Source: JAKBCQ01 sp021807585 | Lineage (GTDB): Bacteria > Planctomycetota > Planctomycetia > Isosphaerales > Isosphaeraceae | DNA: 10,025 nt | Assembly: GCA_027325115.1 (NCBI GenBank) | Contig: DAHWFG010000517.1 | Coordinates: forward strand, 1-10,025 | Direction: 5' to 3' | In this document: piece by piece, positions 1-6,466 of the stretch | Numbering within the stretch: position 1 is the stretch's first letter | How the letters are laid out: the number at the start of each line of letters is the position of its first letter | Made by a program: the position numbers and the translations under genes | The notes under the pieces: model-generated | The model's input: the letters and a program-made list of their open reading frames with translations, nothing else | The model's database searches: none | What the model was told of the DNA's origin: nothing

Positions 1-1
1 T

Positions 2-919
2 CATATGCCCAATATGGACGGGCTTGAAGCAACCCGTGAAATTATGAACACGACGCCTACTCCAATCGTGATCGTGACCGCGAGCACGCGCGGCGGCGAC
101 GTCGAGCGCTCGATGGAACTGCTCGGCGCGGGCGCACTCGAGGTGATGATGAAACCCCCCTCCCCCGGTTCTCCCGATTTCGACGCCGCCGCGAAACGGC
201 TGATCGCGACGGTCAAATCGATGGCGCAGGTGAAGGTCGTGCGGCATCGTCGACCCGCTCCCGAAGGCGATCTCCAAGCGTTCGTTCAGGCTATCGTCCA
301 ACCGATCGATCGATCGCGCAAAACCGCCGACGCGACGACGAATCGCGCGGCAATCGTCGCGATCGCGGCGTCGACGGGAGGCCCCGCGGCGCTGCATTTT
401 TTGCTCGCGAACCTCCCGGGCGATTTCGCCCCGCCGATCCTCGTCGTCCAGCACATCACCGAGGGATTCTCCGCGGGACTGGCAAGCTGGCTCGACTCGG
501 CGTCGTCGTTCCGCGTCAAACTCGCAGAACATGAAGAAAAACTCGCGCCTCAAACCGTTTATCTCGCGCCCGACGCGCGTCATCTCGGCGTCGGTTCGCG
601 GGGCGCGATCGTCCTCGCCGACGAACCCTTGATCGAAGGTTTTCGCCCGTCGGCGACTTACCTTTTCAATTCGGTCGGTAAAGCGTTCGGCGACACGGCG
701 ATCGCGGTGATCCTCACCGGAATGGGTGACGACGGAGTTCAAGGCTTGCGAACAATCCACCGCTTGGGAGGCCGCGTGATCGCCCAGGACGAAAAAACGT
801 CGATCGTCTTCGGCATGCCGGGCGCCGCGATCGCCGCGGGGCTCGCCGATTTCATCCTCCCGATCGATGCGATCCCTTCGAGACTCGCGGAATTGCAAAA
901 CTCGATTGCAAAACCATAA
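2..919 (+). CDS. cheB: Chemotaxis response regulator protein-glutamate methylesterase CheB, 5' end missing
   Basis: CheB removes methyl groups from glutamates of chemoreceptors, and deamidates some glutamines, in the cytoplasm. It is activated by phosphorylation from CheA. The visible part opens inside the receiver domain at the MPNMDG motif. In CheY-like proteins the phospho-acceptor Asp lies three residues before that Met, so it is just outside the window. The conserved receiver Lys is in MMKPP (residue 50 counting from the Met at base 5). After a linker (about 80-115) comes the methylesterase domain (about 116-300). Its catalytic triad is complete: Ser123 in AASTGG, His150 in VVQHI and Asp243 in TGMGDDG. 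The C-terminus looks intact. Receptor, CheA and CheR genes would be expected upstream but are not visible. The next gene is convergent. Confidence in the family is very high. Confidence 0.96.
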   Translation, partial: HMPNMDGLEATREIMNTTPTPIVIVTASTRGGDVERSMELLGAGALEVMMKPPSPGSPDFDAAAKRLIATVKSMAQVKVVRHRRPAPEGDLQAFVQAIVQPIDRSRKTADATTNRAAIVAIAASTGGPAALHFLLANLPGDFAPPILVVQHITEGFSAGLASWLDSASSFRVKLAEHEEKLAPQTVYLAPDARHLGVGSRGAIVLADEPLIEGFRPSATYLFNSVGKAFGDTAIAVILTGMGDDGVQGLRTIHRLGGRVIAQDEKTSIVFGMPGAAIAAGLADFILPIDAIPSRLAELQNSIAKP

Positions 920-978
920 CTGATCTTTAATTATCCTTATATATCGGTATGAAATCTTCAATCCGACCGTTCATCGCT

Positions 979-1045
979 CGAACCGAAGCGCCTCCAGGCC
1001 CCCGCCGTCGCTCCGACGCCGGATTGTGAGGAGACGCTTCGTTCG
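979..1045. repeat. Two-tier inverted repeat between convergent cheB and DUF1559 genes
   Basis: An 11-base arm at 985-995 (GAAGCGCCTCC) pairs with 1030-1040 (GGAGACGCTTC) except at one position. That position is C against A on the plus strand but a G-U wobble if the minus strand is transcribed. The stem extends outward by C984-G1041, then after a bulged C by CGAA (979-982) with TTCG (1042-1045). Inside lies a second hairpin, CGTCG-CTC-CGACG (1006-1018), with further flanking pairs. It sits 30 bases past the stop of the minus-strand DUF1559 gene and 59 past the cheB stop. No T-run follows on either strand, so it is not a canonical intrinsic terminator. It may be a 3'-end RNA structure that stabilises the mRNA or blocks read-through. 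Confidence 0.5.
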
Positions 1046-1074
1046 CGTCATATATCTCTCAATCCCTGGATGTT

Positions 1075-2124
1075 TTAATACGAAGCGCCATCCACGACTT
1101 CGCCCCCGTTGCGGGTCGCGAGCGCCCGATAAACCTGAGCGTTGATTGAACTTTTGATAAAATGAACCGAGCCGTCGCCGTAAAGAAAATTGACTCCGCC
1201 GGGATGTCGGCTCCAATAATCCTCAACATGCGCCTCGGGATCGTTCGGGGTGCGAAGCCCGTTTTCAAGCCCCGCGGGGCCGAGGATTTGCGTCCAACAT
1301 TCCTCGGGAGAAGGATTGAACGAATCGGTTCCGCCGTCGGTCGCCGAGGTTTTACCCAGCCAACCGTTGATCGATCGCGCCGTCCATGTCACGTAGCTCA
1401 AATTGTGGCTCCGTTCGCCGACCGCCAACGTCTGGCTCGAACCGTCGACGATGCTCGCGAGCGTCGTCGCGCTGTTGCGATAAAACATCCCTGAATGTTG
1501 ACCGATCGATCCCACGTTCGGCTTGTCGTTCGCCGACGATTGACCGCATATTTCTCCCAGCCCCCACATTCCCACGTAATTACCTCTGGCGACATAATCG
1601 GCGATCGCGTTGCCGCTATAAACGCCGGGAAACGCGGGATCGGGAGGATTGCGGAGCACGGGTATCACCGACGGACCGGGATCCGAAGGACAAAGAAAAG
1701 TCGTCAGCGAGCTGACGCTGCACGTATCGTTCGCGGGATACGCCACCGAAAGATTGAAATTGATCGAGTTGTAAAGGGGATTCTGATCCATTTGAGGTAA
1801 AATCATGCTCCCCCACGCCCATCCCGATCCCAGATCGACCGACGTCCCCAGCTCGGCGTCCTGATCGCACGGATCGGTGATCGCCGGATTCACCGATCCG
1901 ACGTATCCCGGCGGAAAGACATTCATCGACGTATGATAATTATGAAGCGCGACGCCGATCTGCTTGAGATTGTTCACGCACTGCGCCCGCCGCGCCGCTT
2001 CGCGCGCTTGCTGCACCGCCGGAAGAAGAAGAGCGATCAACACCGAGATGATCGCGATCACGACCAACAACTCGATCAACGTAAAACCGCGCTTTCGCGC
2101 AATAAGAACCTTGAAAGCAAACAT
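1075..2124 (-). CDS. DUF1559 protein with prepilin-type N-terminal methylation motif
   Basis: A 349-residue member of the DUF1559 family (SBP_bac_10), which is expanded in Planctomycetes and has no firmly established function. The N-terminus is a class III (prepilin-type) signal: short basic leader, predicted cleavage between Gly13 and Phe14 in RGFTLIE, Glu18 at the +5 position, then a hydrophobic helix to about residue 35. The helix is followed by QQAREAARRAQC and the conserved NLKQIGVALHNYH segment. Near the C-terminus His307 is followed by nine residues and Asp317-Gly318, the H-X9-DG motif. The protein is probably processed by a PilD-type peptidase and displayed outside the inner membrane as a pseudopilin-like protein. 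The start at 2124 is preferred over an in-frame ATG at 2151 because AAGGGAG lies 5 bases upstream and the leader is then a normal length. Convergent with cheB. Confidence 0.95.
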   Translation of the reverse strand: MFAFKVLIARKRGFTLIELLVVIAIISVLIALLLPAVQQAREAARRAQCVNNLKQIGVALHNYHTSMNVFPPGYVGSVNPAITDPCDQDAELGTSVDLGSGWAWGSMILPQMDQNPLYNSINFNLSVAYPANDTCSVSSLTTFLCPSDPGPSVIPVLRNPPDPAFPGVYSGNAIADYVARGNYVGMWGLGEICGQSSANDKPNVGSIGQHSGMFYRNSATTLASIVDGSSQTLAVGERSHNLSYVTWTARSINGWLGKTSATDGGTDSFNPSPEECWTQILGPAGLENGLRTPNDPEAHVEDYWSRHPGGVNFLYGDGSVHFIKSSINAQVYRALATRNGGEVVDGASY

Positions 2125-2129
2125 ATCCG

Positions 2130-2136
2130 CTCCCTT
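2130..2136 (-). promoter_or_regulatory. Ribosome binding site that fixes the start of the first DUF1559 gene
   Basis: Read on the minus strand, AAGGGAG ends 5 bases before the ATG at 2124. It is a strong Shine-Dalgarno match and decides between this ATG and the one 27 bases upstream, which would place the site inside the coding region. Confidence 0.75.
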
Positions 2137-2172
2137 GCAAATCTCAATCAATAATATAACGAAATATCAAAA

Positions 2173-2202
2173 GCCGCGCGGCGCGCGGCCGAGTTTTTTT
2201 TT
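2173..2202. terminator. GC-rich hairpin with T-run, probable bidirectional terminator
   Basis: A 7-bp stem, GCCGCGC / GCGCGGC, with a GGC loop lies at 2173-2189. On the plus strand it is followed after four bases by nine Ts (2194-2202). On the minus strand it is preceded by the matching A-run and followed by TTTTGATATTT. Both neighbouring genes run on the minus strand (2299-2664, then 2124-1075), so the likely job is to end the upstream small gene's transcript. The stronger T-run points the other way and could stop antisense transcription leaving the DUF1559 5' region. Confidence 0.6.
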
Positions 2203-2298
2203 ATCGCTCGGCTCCAAGGGCGAACCGCGAACGCGTCGCGATACAAGCCCTAAAAAGCCGGGATTTATCCAAAAAAGTTCCAACCGGTCGATCGACGA

Positions 2299-2664
2299 TC
2301 AACCGACTTGGGGAGAGGGAGGACCGCGTGAGAAATGCGCCGTGAAGGCGATCCGAACCACTGCGGGAGAAACGATCGTCGGCGGTGCGCAAGCGATCGT
2401 CGCATGCGCCGAGGGAACCGCATGAATCGTCGCGTGATGCTCCGCCCGAAAATGACAACTCGGGCAAAAATCGGTCGATTTCGCGGTCAGACTCGGGTTC
2501 GCACGAGTAAAGCGTGAACCAAAATCTTCCGATCCGATGAACTTCCGTGCAGCCGACTGCGAACCGCGACCGTGATCGTGCGCGGTCCCGGCTAGAATCG
2601 CCGCGAACACGTACACAAGTGCGATCAATCGGTTCGTCGAACGGCTCACACGCATGAAATTCAT
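2299..2664 (-). CDS. Small secreted Cys/His-rich protein resembling DUF2946
   Basis: A 121-residue protein. A basic start (RVSRSTNR) is followed by a hydrophobic stretch LIALVYVFAAILAG (about residues 12-25) and a likely signal peptidase site near GTA, so it is probably exported. The mature part begins with HDHG and contains CPSC (Cys67, Cys70) directly followed by HFRAEHH. It ends with SRGPPSP. A CxxC-His centre and a terminal R-[GA]-P-P are the features I associate with DUF2946-type proteins and with small planctomycete proteins carrying a CPICxFL motif. The function is unknown; binding of a metal ion is a plausible inference from the Cys and clustered His residues. The ATG at 2664 has GAGG only 3 bases upstream; a TTG at 2673 and an ATG at 2655 are alternatives. 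Antisense frames here are Arg-rich and unconvincing. Confidence 0.68.
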   Translation of the reverse strand: MNFMRVSRSTNRLIALVYVFAAILAGTAHDHGRGSQSAARKFIGSEDFGSRFTRANPSLTAKSTDFCPSCHFRAEHHATIHAVPSAHATIACAPPTIVSPAVVRIAFTAHFSRGPPSPQVG

Positions 2665-2709
2665 CGTCCTCAATATCGATCCCGACAGAACTCACGTCAG
2701 GATCGTCAT

Positions 2710-2739
2710 AATGTAAAAGTTTTGTCGCCTAAAGGTCAA
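2710..2739 (-). promoter_or_regulatory. Probable sigma-70-type promoter of the small Cys/His protein gene
   Basis: On the minus strand TTGACC (2739-2734) matches the -35 consensus in five of six bases. It is separated by 18 bases from TACATT (2715-2710), a four-of-six -10 match. The start of transcription would lie about 40 bases before the ATG at 2664. The identification rests on sequence match only. Confidence 0.45.
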
Positions 2740-2976
2740 GCCTCGAACACCGAATTCAAGCGGCCCAAAACGGTTTCAACCCCCTAGTCCATACGTCGAA
2801 TGAACACGAAAGTACGACGCGGACGAAGCCGATCCACGGTCGATTCGCCCCGCCGTTCTTTGCCGATCCAACTTCTCGGGGCGCGATTACGATCTTGCGT
2901 TCCGCGATCGAGACGCGTCATGATACACAGGGGACCGATCCGTTCATCGCGTTCGGTCGCGGCAAGAAATAAACCG
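2740..2976. other. Intergenic stretch with no convincing gene
   Basis: Between the promoter of the small minus-strand gene and the LSm-like gene I find no gene I can support. The only open frame on the plus strand (2800-2988) would encode a 62-residue protein with Arg/Ser scattered throughout, no hydrophobic core and no good ribosome site. That is typical of chance translation of GC-rich DNA with many CG dinucleotides. It may hold the 5' regions of the two divergent flanking genes. Confidence 0.5.
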
Positions 2977-2982
2977 TATTAT
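2977..2982 (+). promoter_or_regulatory. AT-rich -10-like element just before the LSm-like gene
   Basis: TATTAT at 2977-2982, within a 12-base AT-only run in otherwise GC-rich DNA, looks like a -10 element. No clear -35 is seen (TTCGGT at 2952 is 19 bases away). If used, transcription would start near base 2989, which argues for translation starting at the ATG at 3004 after a leader of about 15 bases rather than at the GTG at 2989. Confidence 0.35.
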
Positions 2983-3003
2983 ATATAAGTGAATGAGCTT
3001 ACG

Positions 3004-3291
3004 ATGACGACCCCGCCCGCCGCCGATCCCTTTGATGAATTCCTCGGCGAGGAGGTTGTGATCGATCTGCGTTCGCCGTTCGTCTGTTTGGGAAAGCTCG
3101 TCGCGATCGACCGCGTTTTTTTGACGGTGATCGACGCCGACTTGCACGATTTTCGCGACAGCAGGGCGACTCGCGAAATCTACGTCCACGACTCGGCTCG
3201 GCTCGGCATTCGACGCAACCGTAAACGCGTTCTCGTCAATCGCGAAGAACTCGTCGCGATCGGCCGCCTGAGCGACGTTCTCGAAGCCTAA
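3004..3291 (+). CDS. Small conserved protein, probable LSm/Sm-like beta-barrel
   Basis: A 95-residue acidic-to-basic cytosolic protein without signal peptide or membrane segment. The order of segments, GEEVVIDL, FVCLGKLVAIDRVFLTVIDADLHDF, then VLVNREELVAIGRL, alternates hydrophobic strands with turns. It resembles an LSm/Sm-like barrel, in which an early strand is followed by a 'G-x-L-x-x-x-D' turn. I recall similar short proteins (a DLHD/DVHDLRD block, then LGI-R-NR-RV) in other planctomycetes, so it is probably conserved in the phylum. Its role is unknown; RNA binding would be the family-based guess. A GTG at 2989 would add five residues. The ATG is preferred because of the nearby -10-like element, though neither start has a strong ribosome site. 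Confidence 0.72.
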   Translation: MTTPPAADPFDEFLGEEVVIDLRSPFVCLGKLVAIDRVFLTVIDADLHDFRDSRATREIYVHDSARLGIRRNRKRVLVNREELVAIGRLSDVLEA

Positions 3292-3320
3292 CTCTTGCAT
3301 TTCCAGGCGGTTCTGGCGAA

Positions 3321-3357
3321 GCGACGCGGGTTCACTCGACTCGATCGAGTCGGTCGC
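3321..3357. repeat. Perfect 16-bp palindrome with flanking inverted arms
   Basis: CGACTCGATCGAGTCG at 3337-3352 is its own reverse complement and is centred on CGATCG. Arms GCGAC (3321-3325) and GTCGC (3353-3357) can also pair. It lies 45 bases after the LSm-like stop and about 165 before the TPM gene start. With no T-run it is not a classic terminator. A dimeric regulator's operator or an mRNA 3' hairpin are both possible. Confidence 0.4.
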
Positions 3358-3517
3358 CGCGAAATTTCCTCGCGCGTTCGGCGAACAAGCTTGGTAGACT
3401 GACGTAAACGTGGCGAAAGCTTCGGCCGCGGCGATCGGCCCGGGGCGAACGAACTTCGAGCGGCGAACTAACGTAACAACCATCGCGAGACGTATCGCGT
3501 TCAGACTTTTGAGAAAC

Positions 3518-4552
3518 ATGGATTTTATCATGCTTACGCGCAAGCTCTTGGCGGTTCCAATGCTCTTGGCCGCGACGGCTCTCTCGGCCTTCGCCGCGGG
3601 GATCGACGACGGCGCATCGATGTTCAGCGCCGGGGCGATCGAAAAAGCGTCGAAATCGATCGATCGCGCGATCCGCGACGACAAACTCCCGATCTCGATT
3701 GAAACGATCGCTTCGCTCGACGGAATGTCGTTGCAAGAAACGGCGCGAGAACACGCCAAAAAGCACAACGAGGGGGGCGTTTTCGTCCTGATCGTCAAGA
3801 ACGATCACAAGATTCATGTGATGGCGTCGAACAAGTTTAAGGAACGCGTTCCGCTGGGGGATCAGGTCCAGATCCGCGACGTTTTCAGCTCGGCGTTTCG
3901 GACCGGGAAATTCGACGAAGGTTTGATCGACGGCGTCGAAACGATCGAGCGAATCGCCAAACGAACCGCGGCGGGTGCTCGCGGCGGCGCCTTCGGACGA
4001 ACCGGAATCGAACCGCGGGCGGGAGCGCCCAAAAAAGAAGGTGGATTTATGAATGTTTTTGTGTTGATATTAATCGTGATCTTCGGCGGTTTGATCATCG
4101 CGCGGATCCTCGGCGCGTTGATGGGCGCGGGGCGCGGCGCGGGGGCGGGTTACGGAGCTCCTCCGCCGAACATGATGGGAGGCCCAGGCGGCCCGCCGAT
4201 GCGCGGCGGTTACGGCTACGGCGGGGGCGGAGGAGGCGGATTCTTCTCAAGCATGCTCGGAGGCATCGGCGGAGCGGTCGCCGGCAATTGGTTGTATGAT
4301 CAATTCTCGGGACGTCATCACACGGGATTGGGCGGTTCCGAAACGGGTAATCAGCTCGATCCCACCCAGACGGGCGCCGGAGGCGACGACTGGGGCGGAG
4401 GAGTCGGCGGCGACTGGGGGGGCGACGGCGCAACCGGTGGCGACGCCGGCGGAGGCGATTGGGGCGGTGGAGGCGGTGACGCCGGAGGCGATTGGGGCGG
4501 TGGAGGAGGAGGCGATTGGGGCGGCGGAGGCGGCGACGGCGGAGGATGGTGA
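3518..4552 (+). CDS. Secreted TPM-domain protein with membrane anchor and Gly/Asp/Trp repeat tail
   Basis: A 344-residue protein. Residues 1-26 form a signal peptide (basic LTRK, hydrophobic core, cleavage after AFA). Residues about 30-150 resemble a TPM domain (the YgcG/Psb32/TLP18.3 fold): a helix, then VFVLIVKND and the DVFSSAF and GLIDGVETI helices. One transmembrane segment follows (about 178-200, FVLILIVIFGGLIIARIL). The rest is glycine-rich, broken by a helical GGGFFSSMLGGIGGAVAGNWLYDQF block (about 235-264), which is common in planctomycete TPM proteins. It ends with five DWG units in a Gly/Asp/Trp repeat. TPM proteins act at the envelope or thylakoid, and phosphatase activity is reported for a plant member. 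The role here is unknown. The start at 3518 gives a proper signal peptide; a GTG at 3410 would add an unlikely leader. A strong terminator follows. Confidence 0.85.
   Translation: MDFIMLTRKLLAVPMLLAATALSAFAAGIDDGASMFSAGAIEKASKSIDRAIRDDKLPISIETIASLDGMSLQETAREHAKKHNEGGVFVLIVKNDHKIHVMASNKFKERVPLGDQVQIRDVFSSAFRTGKFDEGLIDGVETIERIAKRTAAGARGGAFGRTGIEPRAGAPKKEGGFMNVFVLILIVIFGGLIIARILGALMGAGRGAGAGYGAPPPNMMGGPGGPPMRGGYGYGGGGGGGFFSSMLGGIGGAVAGNWLYDQFSGRHHTGLGGSETGNQLDPTQTGAGGDDWGGGVGGDWGGDGATGGDAGGGDWGGGGGDAGGDWGGGGGGDWGGGGGDGGGW
4380..4549 (+). repeat. Imperfect tandem repeat encoding the GDWGGG tail
   Basis: GGCGATTGGGGCGG and near copies recur within the 3' end of the TPM gene, encoding five Asp-Trp-Gly units spaced by runs of glycine. 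Units differ in length by multiples of three, so the frame is kept. Such DNA is prone to expansion and contraction by slippage, and the number of units may vary between strains. Confidence 0.75.
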
Positions 4553-4604
4553 CGACGACCTTGAGGCCATTCCACCTCATGCAATCAGCTCCGACATAAC
4601 GAAA

Positions 4605-4635
4605 CGGGCCGGAGGATCTCCGGTCCGTTTTTTTT
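4605..4635 (+). terminator. Intrinsic terminator of the TPM gene
   Basis: A 10-bp stem, CGGGCCGGAG / CTCCGGTCCG with one G-U pair, and a GAT loop (4605-4627) are followed directly by eight Ts (4628-4635). It starts 53 bases after the TPM stop and isolates that gene from the peptidase-acc operon. Confidence 0.92.
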
Positions 4636-4778
4636 CACCGTTTTCGGCTCCTCACGCTCGGATTTTCGTTCGTCCAAGCATCCGCGTGATATGCTGGAAA
4701 GCGACGATCGAATCGCTTCGCGTCGATATCTTTGTTTCTTGAACCCTTCACCTCGAATTCGTGAGGTCGCATCGGCCG

Positions 4779-5882
4779 ATGCAACGTTCGCGGCGCCGCG
4801 TGGAAGCGTTGATCCGCCGAATCAAGGCCGATCAGGTCGAAGCGATTTTAATCGCAAATATAACGAATATCACCTATCTAACGGGCTATACCCGTGACGA
4901 TTCGATCTTGCTCGTCACCCCGGCGCGATCGATCATCGTCTCGGCGGGCCTGGATGAGCACCGATTGCGCGAAGAATGCGGCGACTTTGAGATTCGCCTC
5001 AAGCGATCGGACGAGGCGCCGATCGCCGCGATCGCCGACGTCGTGAACAAGCTCGGAATCAAGCGATTGGCGATCGAGAATTCGGCGCATTCGGACGAGG
5101 CGATCGAGGCGCTCGGCGAGGGGCTGAAAACGGTCGAGATTGTCGCCTTACATGGACATGTTGAGCATTTAAGGATGATTAAAGATCGATCGGAAAAAGA
5201 GGCGATCAAGGCGGCGATCGAGAGCGCCGAGCGCGCCTTCGCGATGACGCTCGCGGGCTTGCGTGGGGAGTTGAGCGAAGTCGAGGTGGCGAATCGGCTC
5301 GACGGTTACATGAGGTATTGCGGGGCGTCGGGACCGAGCTTTCCGCCGATCGTCGCGGTGGGGAAACGATCGGCGAAGCCTCATGCGAAGGTGAGCGAAA
5401 CGTCGCGGATCGGCGACGCGGCTTTCACGCTGATCGACTGGGGCGCCACGCGATTTTTATACCAGAGCGACTTGACTCGGATGGTGGTGACGGGTAAGGT
5501 CACGACCAAGTTCGAAAGGGTCTATGAAACCGTGGCGAAGGCTCACCAAGAGGGCGTCGCGGCGATTCGCCCCGGGATCCCCGCGAAGGAAGTCGACGCG
5601 AAGGCGCGAGCGGTGATTGAAACCGCGGGTTATGGACGCTATTTTGAACACGGCTTGGGGCACGGCTTGGGCCTCGAAATCCACGAGGCGCCGCGGCTTC
5701 GTCGCGATTGCGACTTGGTTCTGGAAGCCGGAATGGTCGTGACGGTCGAGCCCGGTATTTATCTCCCCCGATGGGGAGGCGTTCGCCTCGAGGACGACGT
5801 GCTCGTGACTCCCGACGGACGCGAGGTTTTATCCCGCGCGCCCCGTTCGCTCGACGAGTGTCGAGTTCCGGGATCGTTTTAA
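4779..5882 (+). CDS. M24 family Xaa-Pro aminopeptidase/dipeptidase-like metallopeptidase
   Basis: A cytosolic dinuclear metallopeptidase of family M24B, expected to cleave the bond before a proline at a peptide N-terminus or in a dipeptide. Residues about 5-125 form the creatinase-like N-terminal domain (ANITNITYLTGY). The pita-bread catalytic domain follows (about 130-360). All five metal ligands are present: Asp220 (IDWG), Asp231 (SDLTR), His295 (GHGLG), Glu324 (VEPGIY) and Glu338 (RLEDD). His302 of EIHE and His202 of PHAK match the substrate-binding histidines. Its 367 residues fit the YqhT/PepQ size rather than the longer PepP. The ATG at 4779 (GAGG 12 bases upstream) is chosen over a GTG at 4761, which has no ribosome site. 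It is 77 bases ahead of accB and probably in the same transcript. Confidence 0.92.
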   Translation: MQRSRRRVEALIRRIKADQVEAILIANITNITYLTGYTRDDSILLVTPARSIIVSAGLDEHRLREECGDFEIRLKRSDEAPIAAIADVVNKLGIKRLAIENSAHSDEAIEALGEGLKTVEIVALHGHVEHLRMIKDRSEKEAIKAAIESAERAFAMTLAGLRGELSEVEVANRLDGYMRYCGASGPSFPPIVAVGKRSAKPHAKVSETSRIGDAAFTLIDWGATRFLYQSDLTRMVVTGKVTTKFERVYETVAKAHQEGVAAIRPGIPAKEVDAKARAVIETAGYGRYFEHGLGHGLGLEIHEAPRLRRDCDLVLEAGMVVTVEPGIYLPRWGGVRLEDDVLVTPDGREVLSRAPRSLDECRVPGSF

Positions 5883-5959
5883 ATCGATCGGCGATCCCGA
5901 GCCGCTCGCCGCGTTCGTCGTGAAACCGCTTGATTATGAGAATGGGAGTCGATATCAGC

Positions 5960-6454
5960 ATGTCGGAACGTCCCTCCGAGTCCGAAACGCCGCCTCACCC
6001 CGACGTCGATACGATCCGAAAGCTCGTCAAGCTGATGAGCCGGTATGATTTATCGGCGATCGACTTGATCGATTCCAATAAGTCGATTCGCTTGCGCAGA
6101 CGCGGCGCCGACGTTCAGCCCGTCGCGGCGACCGCGATCGAACCCGCGGCCGCTCCGCGAGCCGTAACCGCCGCGAAAAGCCCCGCCGCGGTCGAGCCCC
6201 CCGTCGCCGAAGCCGAATCGTTCGTGATTCGGAGCCCGATGGTGGGAACGTTTTATATCTCGAGCTCGCCCGAGGCCGCTCCCTACGTGTCGGTCGGCTC
6301 GGTCATCCGCACCGAATCAACCGTCTGCGTCATCGAGGCGATGAAGGTCTTCACCGAGATTCCGGCCGGTACGTCGGGGACGATCGCCGCGGTCCTCGTC
6401 AAAAACGGCCAAGCCGTCGAATTCGACCAGCCCCTATTCCGCGTCAGCCCATAA
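5960..6454 (+). CDS. accB: Biotin carboxyl carrier protein of acetyl-CoA carboxylase
   Basis: AccB carries the biotin that AccC carboxylates and that the carboxyltransferase uses to make malonyl-CoA from acetyl-CoA in fatty acid synthesis. The 164-residue product has the helical N-terminal region (DVDTIRKLVKLMSRYDLSAIDL) typical of AccB. An Ala/Pro-rich linker follows (about 52-85), then the biotinyl domain (about 86-164) with RSPMVGTFY and the biotinylation site EAMK, Lys129. The usual EAMKLMNEI is EAMKVFTEI here. The start at 5960 is chosen because the protein then begins as other AccBs do and GGGAG lies 11 bases upstream. Upstream in-frame starts (TTG 5930, ATG 5936, ATG 5942) would add up to ten residues. 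Only 12 bases separate it from accC. Confidence 0.96.
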   Translation: MSERPSESETPPHPDVDTIRKLVKLMSRYDLSAIDLIDSNKSIRLRRRGADVQPVAATAIEPAAAPRAVTAAKSPAAVEPPVAEAESFVIRSPMVGTFYISSSPEAAPYVSVGSVIRTESTVCVIEAMKVFTEIPAGTSGTIAAVLVKNGQAVEFDQPLFRVSP

Positions 6455-6466
6455 ACGGATTCTTGG

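Noticed and set aside
2201..2695. Minus-strand open frame of 164 codons overlapping the small Cys/His gene
   Set aside because: Arg/Asp/Ser-rich with no hydrophobic core. The overlapping 2299-2664 frame has a signal peptide and conserved-looking motifs and is the better choice.
2800..2988. 62-codon plus-strand frame in the intergenic gap
   Set aside because: Arg/Ser-rich throughout, with no ribosome site and no structural pattern.
3391..3400. TTGGTAGACT as part of a TPM promoter
   Set aside because: TAGACT resembles a -10 element, but no -35 match is found at 16-18 bases upstream.
3410..3517. Upstream GTG extension of the TPM protein
   Set aside because: It would put 36 polar residues before a good signal peptide, and the GTG has no ribosome site.
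2944..3798. Long minus-strand open frame of 284 codons
   Set aside because: It runs antisense across the LSm-like gene, the intergenic gap and the start of the TPM gene. It has scattered Arg/Ser/Ala composition and no recognisable domain.
4095..4580. Minus-strand frames opposite the Gly-rich TPM tail (Arg-Leu-Pro-rich and Pro-Ser-rich)
   Set aside because: Low-complexity antisense readings of the Gly/Trp repeat DNA.
4669..4695. TTCGTC ... TATGCT as a promoter for the peptidase-acc operon
   Set aside because: The -35 match is poor and the spacing is only 15 bases; not strong enough to annotate.
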